From Porogramme epimiltina (lineage: Eukaryota; Basidiomycota; Agaricomycetes; Polyporales; Polyporaceae), in NCBI GenBank assembly GCA_900155495.1, contig FTLJ01001290.1:1-17509 (forward strand): 17,509 bases of DNA, given 5' to 3'. The translations under genes and the position numbers were made by a program. Position 1 is the stretch's first letter, and the number at the start of each line of letters is the position of its first letter. The notes under the pieces were generated by a model that was not told the origin of the DNA, ran no database searches, and worked only from the letters and a program-made list of their open reading frames with translations. This document shows, piece after piece, positions 9,304 to 17,509 of this stretch.

Positions 9304-9426
9304 ATGGACGCGTTCTTCACCATCGCTGCTGTCGTCCCTGCCGAGGAGACCCCCGTTGAAGTCATCCTCGTCGACCAGGAGACCACTGGGAGCGGGAGCT
9401 CACATAGCACCTGCACCATCGCCTAA
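9304..9426 (+). CDS. Putative lipopeptide mating-pheromone precursor
   Basis: Forty codons, starting MDAFFTIAAV and ending GSGSSHSTCTIA before TAA. Three features match basidiomycete pheromone precursors: very small size, the MD(A/S)F-type N-terminus common in this family, and a C-terminal CaaX box (C37-T-I-A40). In this family the Cys is farnesylated, the last three residues are removed and the new C-terminus is methylated. Protein cleavage at a charged site upstream (D24-Q-E26 is the likely zone, inferred) would release a peptide of about 11-13 residues rich in Gly, Ser and Thr. The secreted lipopeptide would signal to a STE3-type receptor and the downstream mating MAPK pathway. The ATG follows CGCA, and a TATA box lies 101 bases upstream. 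There is no receptor gene in the window, so it could be a B-locus pheromone or a non-mating pheromone-like gene. It is easily missed by automatic annotation. Confidence 0.82.
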   Translation: MDAFFTIAAVVPAEETPVEVILVDQETTGSGSSHSTCTIA

Positions 9427-9889
9427 GCGCATGCTTCGCACAGTGAGCACTCTTGCACCTCTTGACAACGTCACGACGCACCGTTCTGACGACAGCTCAG
9501 CAGCGGACATCGCATCACAGCCCGGCCCACACACATGACCCGCCTTCGGCTTCGCGCTTTTCGGACACCATTCACGCCTAGATGTACCATTCTTCGTTAA
9601 CCGCCACGACTCGACACGACGCGGCACAGCGTTGCGCCCTTCGACCTTCTCAATGCCGCTGTTGCTTGCTGTACCACCACCACCCCCGATTTGGAGCTTC
9701 GCGTCGCCCTTGGAGCATAAGTTATTACCTTTTGTAACCCCTGCTGGGGAGGATGAGGAGGAGAGGAGAGAGATGGAGGGGAGAAGGAGTTGGCAGTATA
9801 GTTGGTGTATTCCTCCTGGACGCGTCCGGAGACAGCATGCATGACGAAAGATAAAAACACATTATGCCCAATTTTCCTATAGTGTGTGT

Positions 9890-9952
9890 CTGTGGAAGAA
9901 CAATGATCAGTAACTGGTGAAAGGAAGTGAACCCAATATGCTTCAAACTTAC
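9890..9952 (-). other. Candidate intron of an unrecognised minus-strand transcript
   Basis: Read on the minus strand, the donor GTAAGT starts at 9952, the branch-site match CTGAT lies at about 9906-9910 and the acceptor CCACAG ends at 9890. The 63-bp length equals the typical intron size in this window. All three signals have the right order and spacing. Flanking sequence upstream (9953-~10110) is open in two frames, but I find no ATG or family match, so the host gene is unknown. It could be a non-coding RNA, a UTR intron or a decayed element. Confidence 0.4.
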
Positions 9953-10476
9953 AGATGCAGCACCCCAAGTTGCAGTATCCTGAGATGATGGGTGACCCGC
10001 CCAGACAAAGACCTTGCTTACACACACTTTGGGGAGGATCAAGCCCAGGGCGCCGTCCGTATTGGATCGCTTTATTCTTGGCCAGATGAGCTAATTCCAG
10101 CCTGCCGCTGCGGCGAGAGGCGGCTCAGACGCGAAATTGGGGACGAGTCACTGGGCACGCGGATGACATTGCCGCGGGCTACAGGCTGCAGCCGAGCCCC
10201 TCTGACCCCTTGAAGTCTGCAAAGAACTATGCATATGAGCGAATATACGATCCAACATATACTGGGGCTCACCTAGAGGATGGACAGGACGAACAAACGG
10301 TGCGCTGGAGACAGCGCCGAAGCCCAACTTGGACAGATCGCATCTAGGCATGACGTCAGCAGCCGCGCTTGGGCGTCGCGGCTGGTGATTCTCGCGTCCC
10401 TGAACGTTTATGAGGCCAAGGGCGGGGGTCCTGCTGCGCACTCCTCCCTCGTCTTCTGCCCATCGAGAGGGTACCC

Positions 10477-10490
10477 GTGTATATATACAC
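10477..10490. promoter_or_regulatory. Isolated TATA-containing palindrome
   Basis: GTGTATATATACAC is a perfect 14-bp palindrome containing TATATATA, within GC-rich DNA. It could serve as a core promoter in either direction. On the plus strand the first ATG downstream is at 10616 and opens only a 40-codon frame with no recognisable feature and no CaaX end. Confidence 0.35.
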
Positions 10491-11362
10491 TCCAGCGCGC
10501 CGCGCGCGAGTCTTTGAACCTCATCCTCCTCAGTGTCTGGCCGCCCGTCAGCTCACCCTTCTAAGTGTCACACCAATAGCGATACCGACCGTGCCGCTAG
10601 AGCTGCCATCCCCATGCGAACGCACGCTCTTCTCCCGCACACGACTTCTCAGACAGCGAAGGCGCTGACCTGTGACCCCCTCCCCCCTTCCTGCGCTCGA
10701 CGTCCACTATCCGTCCACAGCGCAATGAGCCAGTAGCCCGCCCGCCCCAGGTTCATGACCAACTTACACACCTCGAACGCAACCCTCTACCCCTTCTGCA
10801 CGACCAACAAACCTTGACCTCCGCGCACAGCTGTCCCACCGAGCCTCCCACCCCGATCGGGCGAAGATCTCGAGCGCGCCCCGCCGTGCCTGACCTTGGA
10901 GCACCAAGCAGATCCGTCGCCCCCTCGCCAGCCCGCGTCGCGCCGCAGAAGCCACCCCAAACCGCACGCTCGACGCGCCCGGGACCTGAGGGCAAAGGGG
11001 TGCTTAGAAGGGCGAGGGGAGTGCACTCTGCTGGCCGTACATAAACCCCCACAGCACTGCACACACACAACTTCCCACCGCCCCAGACCTTCCCGCCCCG
11101 GGCGACCCTGGTGGTTCCTCTTCCCCCGGAGTGCGCCGGTGCCCTTTTCAGGACCGCTCGAGGGCACCTGGCGTGGACCCCATGTATACTCTCACGTTGA
11201 GCGTCGAGGTGCGTCTCTCCTGATATCTCACCTAGAAGCTCACTCGGCACGCAGCGCAAGCTCTGTCTTGGGAGGACCCGGGAGGTAAGGAGGCTATTTG
11301 CACATGGTCTGTCTGTCTCACAGAGGGGGTTTACACTACATACAGGAGAGAGAGGCACTTTT

Positions 11363-11375
11363 GGGGGGGGGGGGG
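11363..11375. repeat. Run of 13 G
   Basis: Uninterrupted G homopolymer directly followed by a GC-rich stretch. It is likely length-variable and prone to assembly error. It lies outside any confident gene. Confidence 0.9.
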
Positions 11376-11953
11376 CGCACGCCGCCGCGCACCGCGTGCG
11401 GTTCGAGGCAAAGGGTTGCTTGGCCAAACGAGCGACGGAGGGTCGGGGGCCATTGGCAAAGCTAAGAAAAAACGAACGACACGGGCGCGGCGCGTGGGCG
11501 GGGTGTGTGGGGGGGGATATCAAATGAAGGGAGCGACGAGTGGTAAGCACACTGTTGGATGGTGCGTAGCGTGTGTGTGTGGGATGATTATTGAGACAGG
11601 CGGGTGGATTACGGTGCGGAGGATTGTGCGTGGAGGGTCCACTGCGGGTCATAAGTAGCGTGTGAGGGTAACGTCCGATTAACAGCGAAGAAAGCAAAAA
11701 AGGGAGACGAAATCCGAGATGGAGCTAGGGCCGACCGAAGCCGACGCCGGGAGTTAGGAGGGAGGATGGGTGTGTTAGTGATGCGGCAGGTGCGTAGGCG
11801 GGTGTGTAGGGGGGGATTAGCCGTGGGGATAAGGTGCGTCTGAATCTGCCGTGTTCAGCGTGTAGAGTAATCGTCAATCGCAGATGCCCAGAAGTCCGCG
11901 CATTGTCCCGGAGACACAACGGAGAACCCAAACCGGAGTCATGACGTGACGGT

Positions 11954-13575
11954 TCATGAGAGCGCAAAGGCGGCGCCGAGAACACTGATGCACGCGACGA
12001 GCGCAGCGGACACGGGCGACGCGAACGCGAGCGCGCTGCTGGTGTCGCCCGCGGCGGAGTTGCTCGCCTGCGCGGCGCTCGCGGTCGAGGAGCCGGAGGC
12101 GCTCTTCGTGCTGTTCGCAGCGTTCTGGTTGCTCCCGCTGCTCGCAGCAGACGTCGAGGAGCTGTTCGCGCTGGTCGAGGGGGAGCTGGGCGTAGAGGAC
12201 TCCGCGACAGCGACCGTTCCAGGCGTCACAGTCCCGAGCGAGTCGGGCGAGTTCTGGTAGACGGAGCCGCCGTCGAGGCGCGCAACGCTCTCGAACTTCC
12301 AGCCGTTCTGCGCGATGAGCGGGAACGCCTGGATGAACGCGCCGACGGTGTCGTTGCTCAGCTCGTGCTCGAGGATGATCAAGCCGGGCGACTTGGGGCC
12401 GGTGATCCACTTCTGGAGGTTCGCGTCGACCTCGGGGCGCGTAGCGCCGTTGGCCTCGCCGATGCTCCAGTCCTCGGTGCTGGGTTGATGAAATGAGTAC
12501 TGTCGCTCTCTCTCTGATATCAGCTGATGGCGGGTGCACTCACTCTTGGTTCCAGATGACAGTGGTAAGGCCGAAGATCTCCTTAGCGATGGCGCGGACG
12601 CGCTCGTCCGAGTCGCCGAAGGGGGGGCGCCAGTACTTGGGCAGACGGCCGCCGGTCGAGTTGTGGATAAGCTCCATGGTCCAGCCAAACTCGCCGAGCA
12701 GCTCCTCGTCGGTGAGGGTCGTCATGTACGGGTGCGTCCAGGTGTGGACGGCGATATCACCTGCATAGGCGAAGGCGCGGCGCGGCGCAATCAGTATTAT
12801 GATGGGCCGCGCGAAACCCGATGGTACGCACTTTGGAGCGTCTCAAACGCGTACTGGAACTCGGTCGGGTTGTCGATGATGTTGACACCGATCATGAAGT
12901 GCGTCGTGACGAGGTTGTTCTGGTGTAGGAGCTCGTAGAGCGGCATGGAAGTCTGAATTGCGCGCGCGCGCGTCAGTCCCGTGTATCGCGGCGCTCCGAT
13001 GCCGGTTCACTCACCGGGAGGGGGCCGTCATCGAAGCTAGAGCCAAACACGCCGTCGGGGGCGTCCCAGAGATCCTCCTGGTTGCGGCACTTGTAGGTCG
13101 CGGAGCAGATCTCGGCCGAGTTGGGGTCCTTGCCCGGGTACGTCGGGTTCGTGAAGGGGACGGCCTGGGTGGAGGGGTCGATGGTGGGGATCTTGCCCGC
13201 GCTCTTCGCGGCGCTCAGGGCGTTGAGCCATGCCTGGGGGAGCTTGGAGACGTCGATGGGTTCCTGTGGCGGGAAGCCCGCGGACCATTCTGCGAGCAGG
13301 GGAGCGAGGTCAGAGGCGGCGGCTAGGGCGGGTCAAAAAAAGTGGTTGAACGGACCGGGAGTGCCGACGGCAGCGTAGGTAATGCCATCGGTCTGCTCGC
13401 CTCGCCTGAAGAGGTTGTAGGCGTGGTGTTCGCGGGGCTGGTACCAGGAGCCGGGGAGGGCCTTCGCAGAGAGGTGGCTGTGGCCGTGTTCGGCGTGGGG
13501 GTGGGCGTAGGCGGCGGGGGCGGAGATTGCGGCCGCGAGGAGGAGTAATGAGGGGACGATAGAGGCGCTAGGCAT
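11954..13575 (-). CDS. Chitin deacetylase (CE4), secreted, probable GPI anchor
   Basis: Exons on the minus strand are 13575-13356, 13289-13015, 12952-12832, 12760-12544 and 12479-11954, giving 452 residues; introns are 66, 62, 71 and 64 bp. The enzyme removes acetyl groups from chitin to make chitosan in the wall. Residues 1-24 are a signal peptide ending AYA, followed by a His-rich stretch ([10 protein letters not shown], 25-34). CE4 motifs are present: SFDDGP (158-163; D160 likely base, D161 metal ligand), HTWTH (211-215; both His metal ligands), RPPFGD (250-255) and ILEHEL (313-318; H316 probable catalytic His). A long Ser/Thr/Ala-rich segment (about 350-430) precedes a hydrophobic C-terminus (about 433-452), the layout of a GPI-anchored wall protein. 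Intron 1 uses the donor GTCCGT, which is weak, but the join restores GTPEWSAGFP, as expected for the family. An in-frame open stretch upstream to 13725 precedes the TATA box and is not used. Confidence 0.93.
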
Positions 13576-15326
13576 GGCGGGCAGACGGACGAAGGAGAAA
13601 AAAGAGAGAAGGGGAAAGGGAAAGAGGAGATGACCGACAGGACGACGGGGCCGGGACGGGGGAGATTTTATAAAGTCGGAGTCGGGATGGAGGCCAACAC
13701 ACGCCGGGAGACAGGCCCATGCCATCGGCGAGCGGCTGGCCAGTCAGGCGGCGCACATCGAGCCGTCAAACAGAGACGCGCGCGCGATCACACTCGGCCT
13801 CGTCTTGCCGCCCCCGCCAGCAGCCGCGATAGCCCTCCGTCCTCAACCATGGCCCCGCGCGGGGGGGCGGTGCGCCTGCCTTCTTCGGCCACTCTCCTCC
13901 TCGACGCCCGTGCCGACCCGGCTCATCAGACAACGCCCCATCAACGCCCGTCGCCCATCACACCCACTCACGACGCCCACACCCACCCAGCCCGCGCCTC
14001 CCCAGCTTGACTCCTCCCGGCCCCGGCGCGCCCGCCCGCGCTACCCCCACCAGATGCTCCGGTGGAGCGCGTCGCGCCCTGCTGGAATGCAGCTGCTGAC
14101 CGCGCCCGGCAGCACTCGCACCTCGCGGGGGCAGCCAGGCCCGCGCCGACCGGTCAGGCCCCCCTAGTGCGCGCCACCGCCCTCGGACCCGCCCTCGCTC
14201 GCGGTCGGCCACGGCAACGCCGACCCCGCCTTCCTATTCCGGACGCCGAAATGGATCTCCGCCATCTCCCCGAGGGCGCGTACCCTCGTGGCCCGACACG
14301 TCGATCTGGCCGGGCCTTAGATCCGCGCAGCGCCCGTTGGCGTTTGTCGTAATCCGTCGTGCGCGAACCACCCGACCGCCCGTGGTGCTCGCTCGCTCCG
14401 GCTCGGGCTCGACGCTGTCGTAGTGTACAGATGCCGCGCGAATAATTATGGACGTGCGCTGTGTGTCTGAGCCCCATGGAATTCGGAGTGTCGTCACCAC
14501 CCGGCGTTGGACGCCCGGGATGCTGGGCCTGGCAGCCGCCCTGGCCTGTGGCAGAGTGCGCAACAACTAGCAAGGAATGCAGTTTACCCACCCCCGCCGC
14601 GCCGGGCCTCCATCCCGGCTCATCAAATTCCCCCGGCACGCCCCCCTATGTCTATCCGCGACACACATGCACGTCGTGTCTTAGCCAAACGGCGTGCGGA
14701 CACCCTCCTCCGTCTCCCCCCCTCCGAGCCTCGAGCTCTTAGCGCAAAACATGACGTCTGCATCCCATTCCCGCACGCTTCGATTCTCGACGTCCACCCC
14801 GGGTAGCCCTCGGCGAGTGGGGCCCCAAGATGCAGGCTAATAGGCTAATTCCCTCCACCCGTCCGCGCCCCCGACAAGGCCCGACACGCCAATCCGCGCG
14901 ATGCAACGCGACGACAACGTTGATCGCCCCAGCATCAGCCCCGTCCCCCCCGGCGTTTGCAGATCGCCTGGTCAAAATCGCAAATCGCGGGCATGGGCAG
15001 CCCGTCTGCCCAGCAGGCCGAGCTGGAGACGCGTACAGCTCACATGGAGAGCCCCCCCCCCCTCCATCGCGGCGCGTGGCCATGGACGTGCTCGCTCGTC
15101 ATACCGACGGCTTCAACCATCAGTCCACGCGAGGCCCGCGGCCTAAATATACGATGACGCGCATACGACGTGGATAGAAGCCCGCTCGCGCACTTCTAGT
15201 CTCCATCAAAAGTCCCCCGGCCTGCACCAACGAACGTACAGGGCCCGCCAAGCGAACATTAGTCCCGACAGCATACATACACGCCACCCCCGCCTTGCGC
15301 CCGCTCCGCACACAGCAGCTTCCCCG
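13576..15326. other. Intergenic region between chitin deacetylase and TFIIF
   Basis: Both flanking genes read on the minus strand, so this region holds the deacetylase promoter (right after 13575) and the TFIIF 3' UTR and terminator (just below 15327). I see no supported gene. Open frames are GC-driven and mostly Pro/Arg/Ala-rich. C runs occur near 15051-15062. No tRNA, rRNA or transposon signature was seen. Confidence 0.5.
13665..13672 (-). promoter_or_regulatory. TATA box of the chitin deacetylase
   Basis: On the minus strand the sequence reads TATAAAAT, about 90 bases upstream of the ATG at 13575. The stretch between is pyrimidine-rich on the coding strand (CT/TTC runs), fitting a short leader. 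Its position also argues against the in-frame alternative start further upstream. Confidence 0.7.
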
Positions 15327-17509
15327 CTACGAAGCCGCCGCGGGGAGCGGGGGCGCCGCGGCCGCGCCGGCGCCGTCGACGACGTACGCCGGGCGCAGGG
15401 TGAGCACGCCGTCCTTGAGCTGCGCGATGTCCTTCACGAGCGCCGTGAAGCGGCCCTTCTGCTGGTCGTCCGTCAGGTAGCGCGCAAAGTGCTGGATGCA
15501 CTCGCGCGTCGTCGCCCGCGGCGTGCTCCGCAGCCAGTCCACCACCATGTGCACCTCGAGCTCGCCCGCCGGCGCCGTCGCCTTGCGCTTCTTCGGCCGC
15601 TGCGCCCCGTCCGCGCCCGCCGCGCCGCCGCCGCCGCTCCCGCCCCCCGAGCCGCCGTCCTCGGTCGCCTTGCGCTTCAGCGCCTTCGTCCCCGCGCCCG
15701 CCGCGAGCGGGGGCCCCGGCAGCGCGCTCGGGCTCGTCGCGCGGCTCGCGGGCGGGGACGCGCCGTTGGGGCTCGCGAGCGGGCTGCCCGCGCGGCTTGC
15801 GATGCCCGCCTTGGGCTTCGGCACCTTTGGGCTCGTGGCGCGCTTCGCGACAACCGAGTGCCCGCCGTGGCCCGGCACGGGCGACGTCGCGCGGGACTCC
15901 GTTTTCACCGGGATGGCGGCGGCAGGCGCGCCTGCCTGTCCGTTGGCTGCAGCTGGCGCCGCCGACTTGGTGCCCGTCGGCGTCCCGGGAGGCAGCAGTG
16001 GGGCTTGTGCGGTCGCGGCCCGCGAGCCGGGTTTGGGTTCGGGTGCGAGGATCGCAGGGCCGGTGTGCACCTGCTGGGGCTCCTCTTCCTCCTCCTCTTC
16101 CTCCTGCGTGGAATGAGCATGGCGTGTTACGGGGCGAGAGGGGGACGTACTGAGCTAGCATACGGATTCCGTTCGTCGTCGGATTCCTCATCGTAACCGC
16201 CCTTTTCGAGCTTCTTCAGGGTCTTCTGCAGGTTCTTGCCTGCGCCTGTCAGCTTCGACTCGTCCTCCTCGTCATCTGACTCGTCGACGAATCCGTCGTC
16301 GCGAAGCTTGTTCGCGTTCTTGTATTCCCGCTTCAGTCGTTCCTGCGGTGATGGTTAAGAGAATAGATTGTGAAGAGGCCGGCTGGACGCACCTCCAGTT
16401 CCTTAGCCTCTTCATCCTCCTTATCATCATGCTCCATCTTTTCCTCGTCGTCAGCAAATGTTTCCTCAAAGTCCAATTCATCGAGGTCGCCCTCGGCGCC
16501 GAGCTCGCGCTTGACTCTGCGCTTGCTGTCGCCCTCCTCGTCGTCATCTCCGAATAAACCGGCGTTTCCGCTGTCCACCGTCCGTAGTCGCCTGCCACCG
16601 GGACCGAGACTCTGTCCACCGGTATGGACCAAGGAGGAGCCGCTCGCGGCGGCCTGCTCGGTCTTTTGTCGTAGCGTCCAGTGCGTGGCGTCTTTTCGCT
16701 TCTGCATTTTGGTCATCTGCGAGCGTCACCACCACATAAGCTCCCCGCCGCCACGCTCGTGCGAAGACAGAGTGACATACCAGCGACTCCGCCTCCTCGA
16801 GGTTCGGCACATGGTGGCTGGGCTTCTTCTGGAACTTGTACCATCGATGAGCGGGCACGAACTTGAACACGTTGTCCGTGGCGGGCATGAACATCGCGTG
16901 CGTCTGGCTCTTCGCCACCTCCTCCATCTTCCCCACCCACGTTTCGCTCCCCTCCCCGTCCTCCATCACCCACGGGAACTTCTCCTCCCTGCGCAGCTGG
17001 CGCGTCGCCTCGGGCACGAGGAACACCTGCCGCGTCTTCTTCTGGAACCGCTTCTTCTTCTCCTTATCCTTCCCCTTGTCCTCCTTCCCCTCCGCGCCCG
17101 CCCCGCCGCCCGCGCCCGACACCGCCGCCGGCTCCCCGCGCACCGGCCGCCCCTGCGCGTCGACCATGACGACGCGCCCGTCCGCGCCGATGACGTGCTT
17201 CCCGTCCGACCCAATCATCGCGCTCACCGCGAGCCCCGCGCCCACCGCCAACCCCGCGCCCGCGGCGTCGTGCCGGTGCGGGTCCTTGCGGTTCAGGCGC
17301 ACGGGCGCCGCCCACTCCCCAATCTCGACGCGCTTGCGCGACTCGAACTTCATCACGTCGTACTTCCACCCGTTCAGCTTCGACGACAGCAGCTGGTACT
17401 CCATCGGCACGCCCTCGGGCGGCGGCAGCGCCGCGCCGTCCCCCACGGCCGGGCGAGGGGCGGGGGCGCCCGCTGCGGCCGGCGCCCGGCGGGGCGGTGG
17501 CGGCGGGGG
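15327..17509 (-). CDS. TFG1: TFIIF alpha subunit (RAP74/Tfg1), N-terminus missing
   Basis: Minus-strand exons 17509-16781, 16716-16393, 16342-16151 and 16103-15327 join in frame to 673 visible residues; introns are 64, 50 and 47 bp. The frame is open to the window edge without an ATG, so the start lies outside. TFIIF alpha pairs with TFIIF beta and escorts RNA polymerase II into the preinitiation complex and through early elongation, in the nucleus. The N-terminal half carries the dimerisation block: YQLLSSKLNGWKYDVMKFES, then after a Gly/Ala-rich insertion KTRQVFLVPEATRQLRREEK, and FMPATDNVFKFVPAHRWYKF. The middle is acidic and highly charged (DDDEEGDSKRR, DDEEKMEHDDKEDEE, an 8-Glu run straddling exon 4). 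A Pro/Ala/Ser-rich linker follows. The C-terminus is the winged helix (VVDWLRSTPRATTRECIQHF ... LKDGVLTLRP), which in RAP74 binds the CTD phosphatase FCP1. The visible N-terminus is Pro/Ala-rich. Confidence 0.94.

Larger units (their letters stand above)
9427..11953. other. Long region without a confident gene
   Basis: About 2.5 kb between the pheromone-like gene and the 3' end of the chitin deacetylase. Long open frames exist (the longest on the minus strand, 11697-10753) but lack a good start, have no recognisable domain and read like GC-rich non-coding DNA. Contents worth noting are a lower-GC island at 9840-10275 with a convincing minus-strand intron, a TATA palindrome at 10477-10490 and a 13-G run at 11363-11375. 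The 3' UTRs of both flanking genes must lie at its ends. I looked on both strands for further CaaX-stop signatures and saw none. Confidence 0.5.

Noticed and set aside
10616..10738. 40-codon frame downstream of the TATA palindrome as a second pheromone gene
   Set aside because: It ends SAMSQ without a CaaX Cys and lacks the MD(A/S)F-type start; the similar length alone is not evidence.
10753..11697. Longest open frame in the gap, minus strand, 314 codons
   Set aside because: It begins at a non-ATG codon, runs through the 13-G tract, has Pro/Arg/Cys-rich low-complexity content and no recognisable domain; other frames here are similarly open because of high GC.
13333..13725. Longer N-terminus for the chitin deacetylase starting at 13725
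   Set aside because: That start lies upstream of the TATA box, and the ATG at 13575 begins a clean signal peptide.
15259..16196. Long minus and plus frames (310 and 235 codons) over the TFIIF 3' half
   Set aside because: They are out-of-phase shadows of exon 4 of TFIIF alpha, whose true frame contains the winged helix.
1..17509. CRISPR arrays, operons, bacterial ribosome-binding sites
   Set aside because: Introns, TATA boxes and gene families show this is eukaryotic nuclear DNA; no spaced direct-repeat array is present.

Overview
This window looks like the GC-rich nuclear genome of a filamentous basidiomycete, most likely an Agaricomycete. The reasons are many short GT-AG introns (about 47-72 bp) with CTGAC/CTRAY-type branch sites, gene families matching basidiomycete versions, and a CaaX-terminated mating-pheromone precursor. 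All assignments come from reading the sequence; no database was searched.

Layout. (1) 838-3535, plus strand: a complete six-exon STE20-superfamily protein kinase of the germinal-centre kinase III (YSK/MST3/Kic1-like) type, with an apparent first exon that is only the ATG. (2) 3536-4697: pyrimidine-rich 3' flank and intergenic DNA. (3) 4706-8610: an apparently complete 3.9-kb hAT DNA transposon with terminal inverted repeats, dense subterminal GGTCA/TGACC arrays, a near-perfect 8-bp target duplication, and an uninterrupted five-exon transposase of 979 residues (BED finger, DUF659-like block, hAT C-terminal dimerisation block). (4) 9304-9426, plus strand: a 40-codon gene with its own TATA box, ending in the CaaX box CTIA; this is the most interesting gene here, a probable lipopeptide mating-pheromone precursor. 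(5) 9427-11953: a long stretch without a confident gene. It holds a lower-GC island with a convincing minus-strand intron, an isolated TATA palindrome and a run of 13 G. (6) 13575-11954, minus strand: a five-exon secreted, probably GPI-anchored chitin deacetylase with a TATA box. (7) 13576-15326: intergenic. (8) 17509-15327, minus strand: the general transcription factor TFIIF large subunit (RAP74/Tfg1), missing its N-terminus at the window edge.

The genes do not form an operon or an evident biosynthetic cluster. TFIIF and the GCKIII kinase are housekeeping or morphogenesis genes and the deacetylase remodels the cell wall. The pheromone gene suggests that the window lies in or near a B-type (pheromone/receptor) mating region, or carries a non-mating pheromone-like gene. 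No STE3-type receptor is visible. The hAT element sits in the kinase-pheromone gap, with its right end about 0.7 kb upstream of the pheromone ATG.
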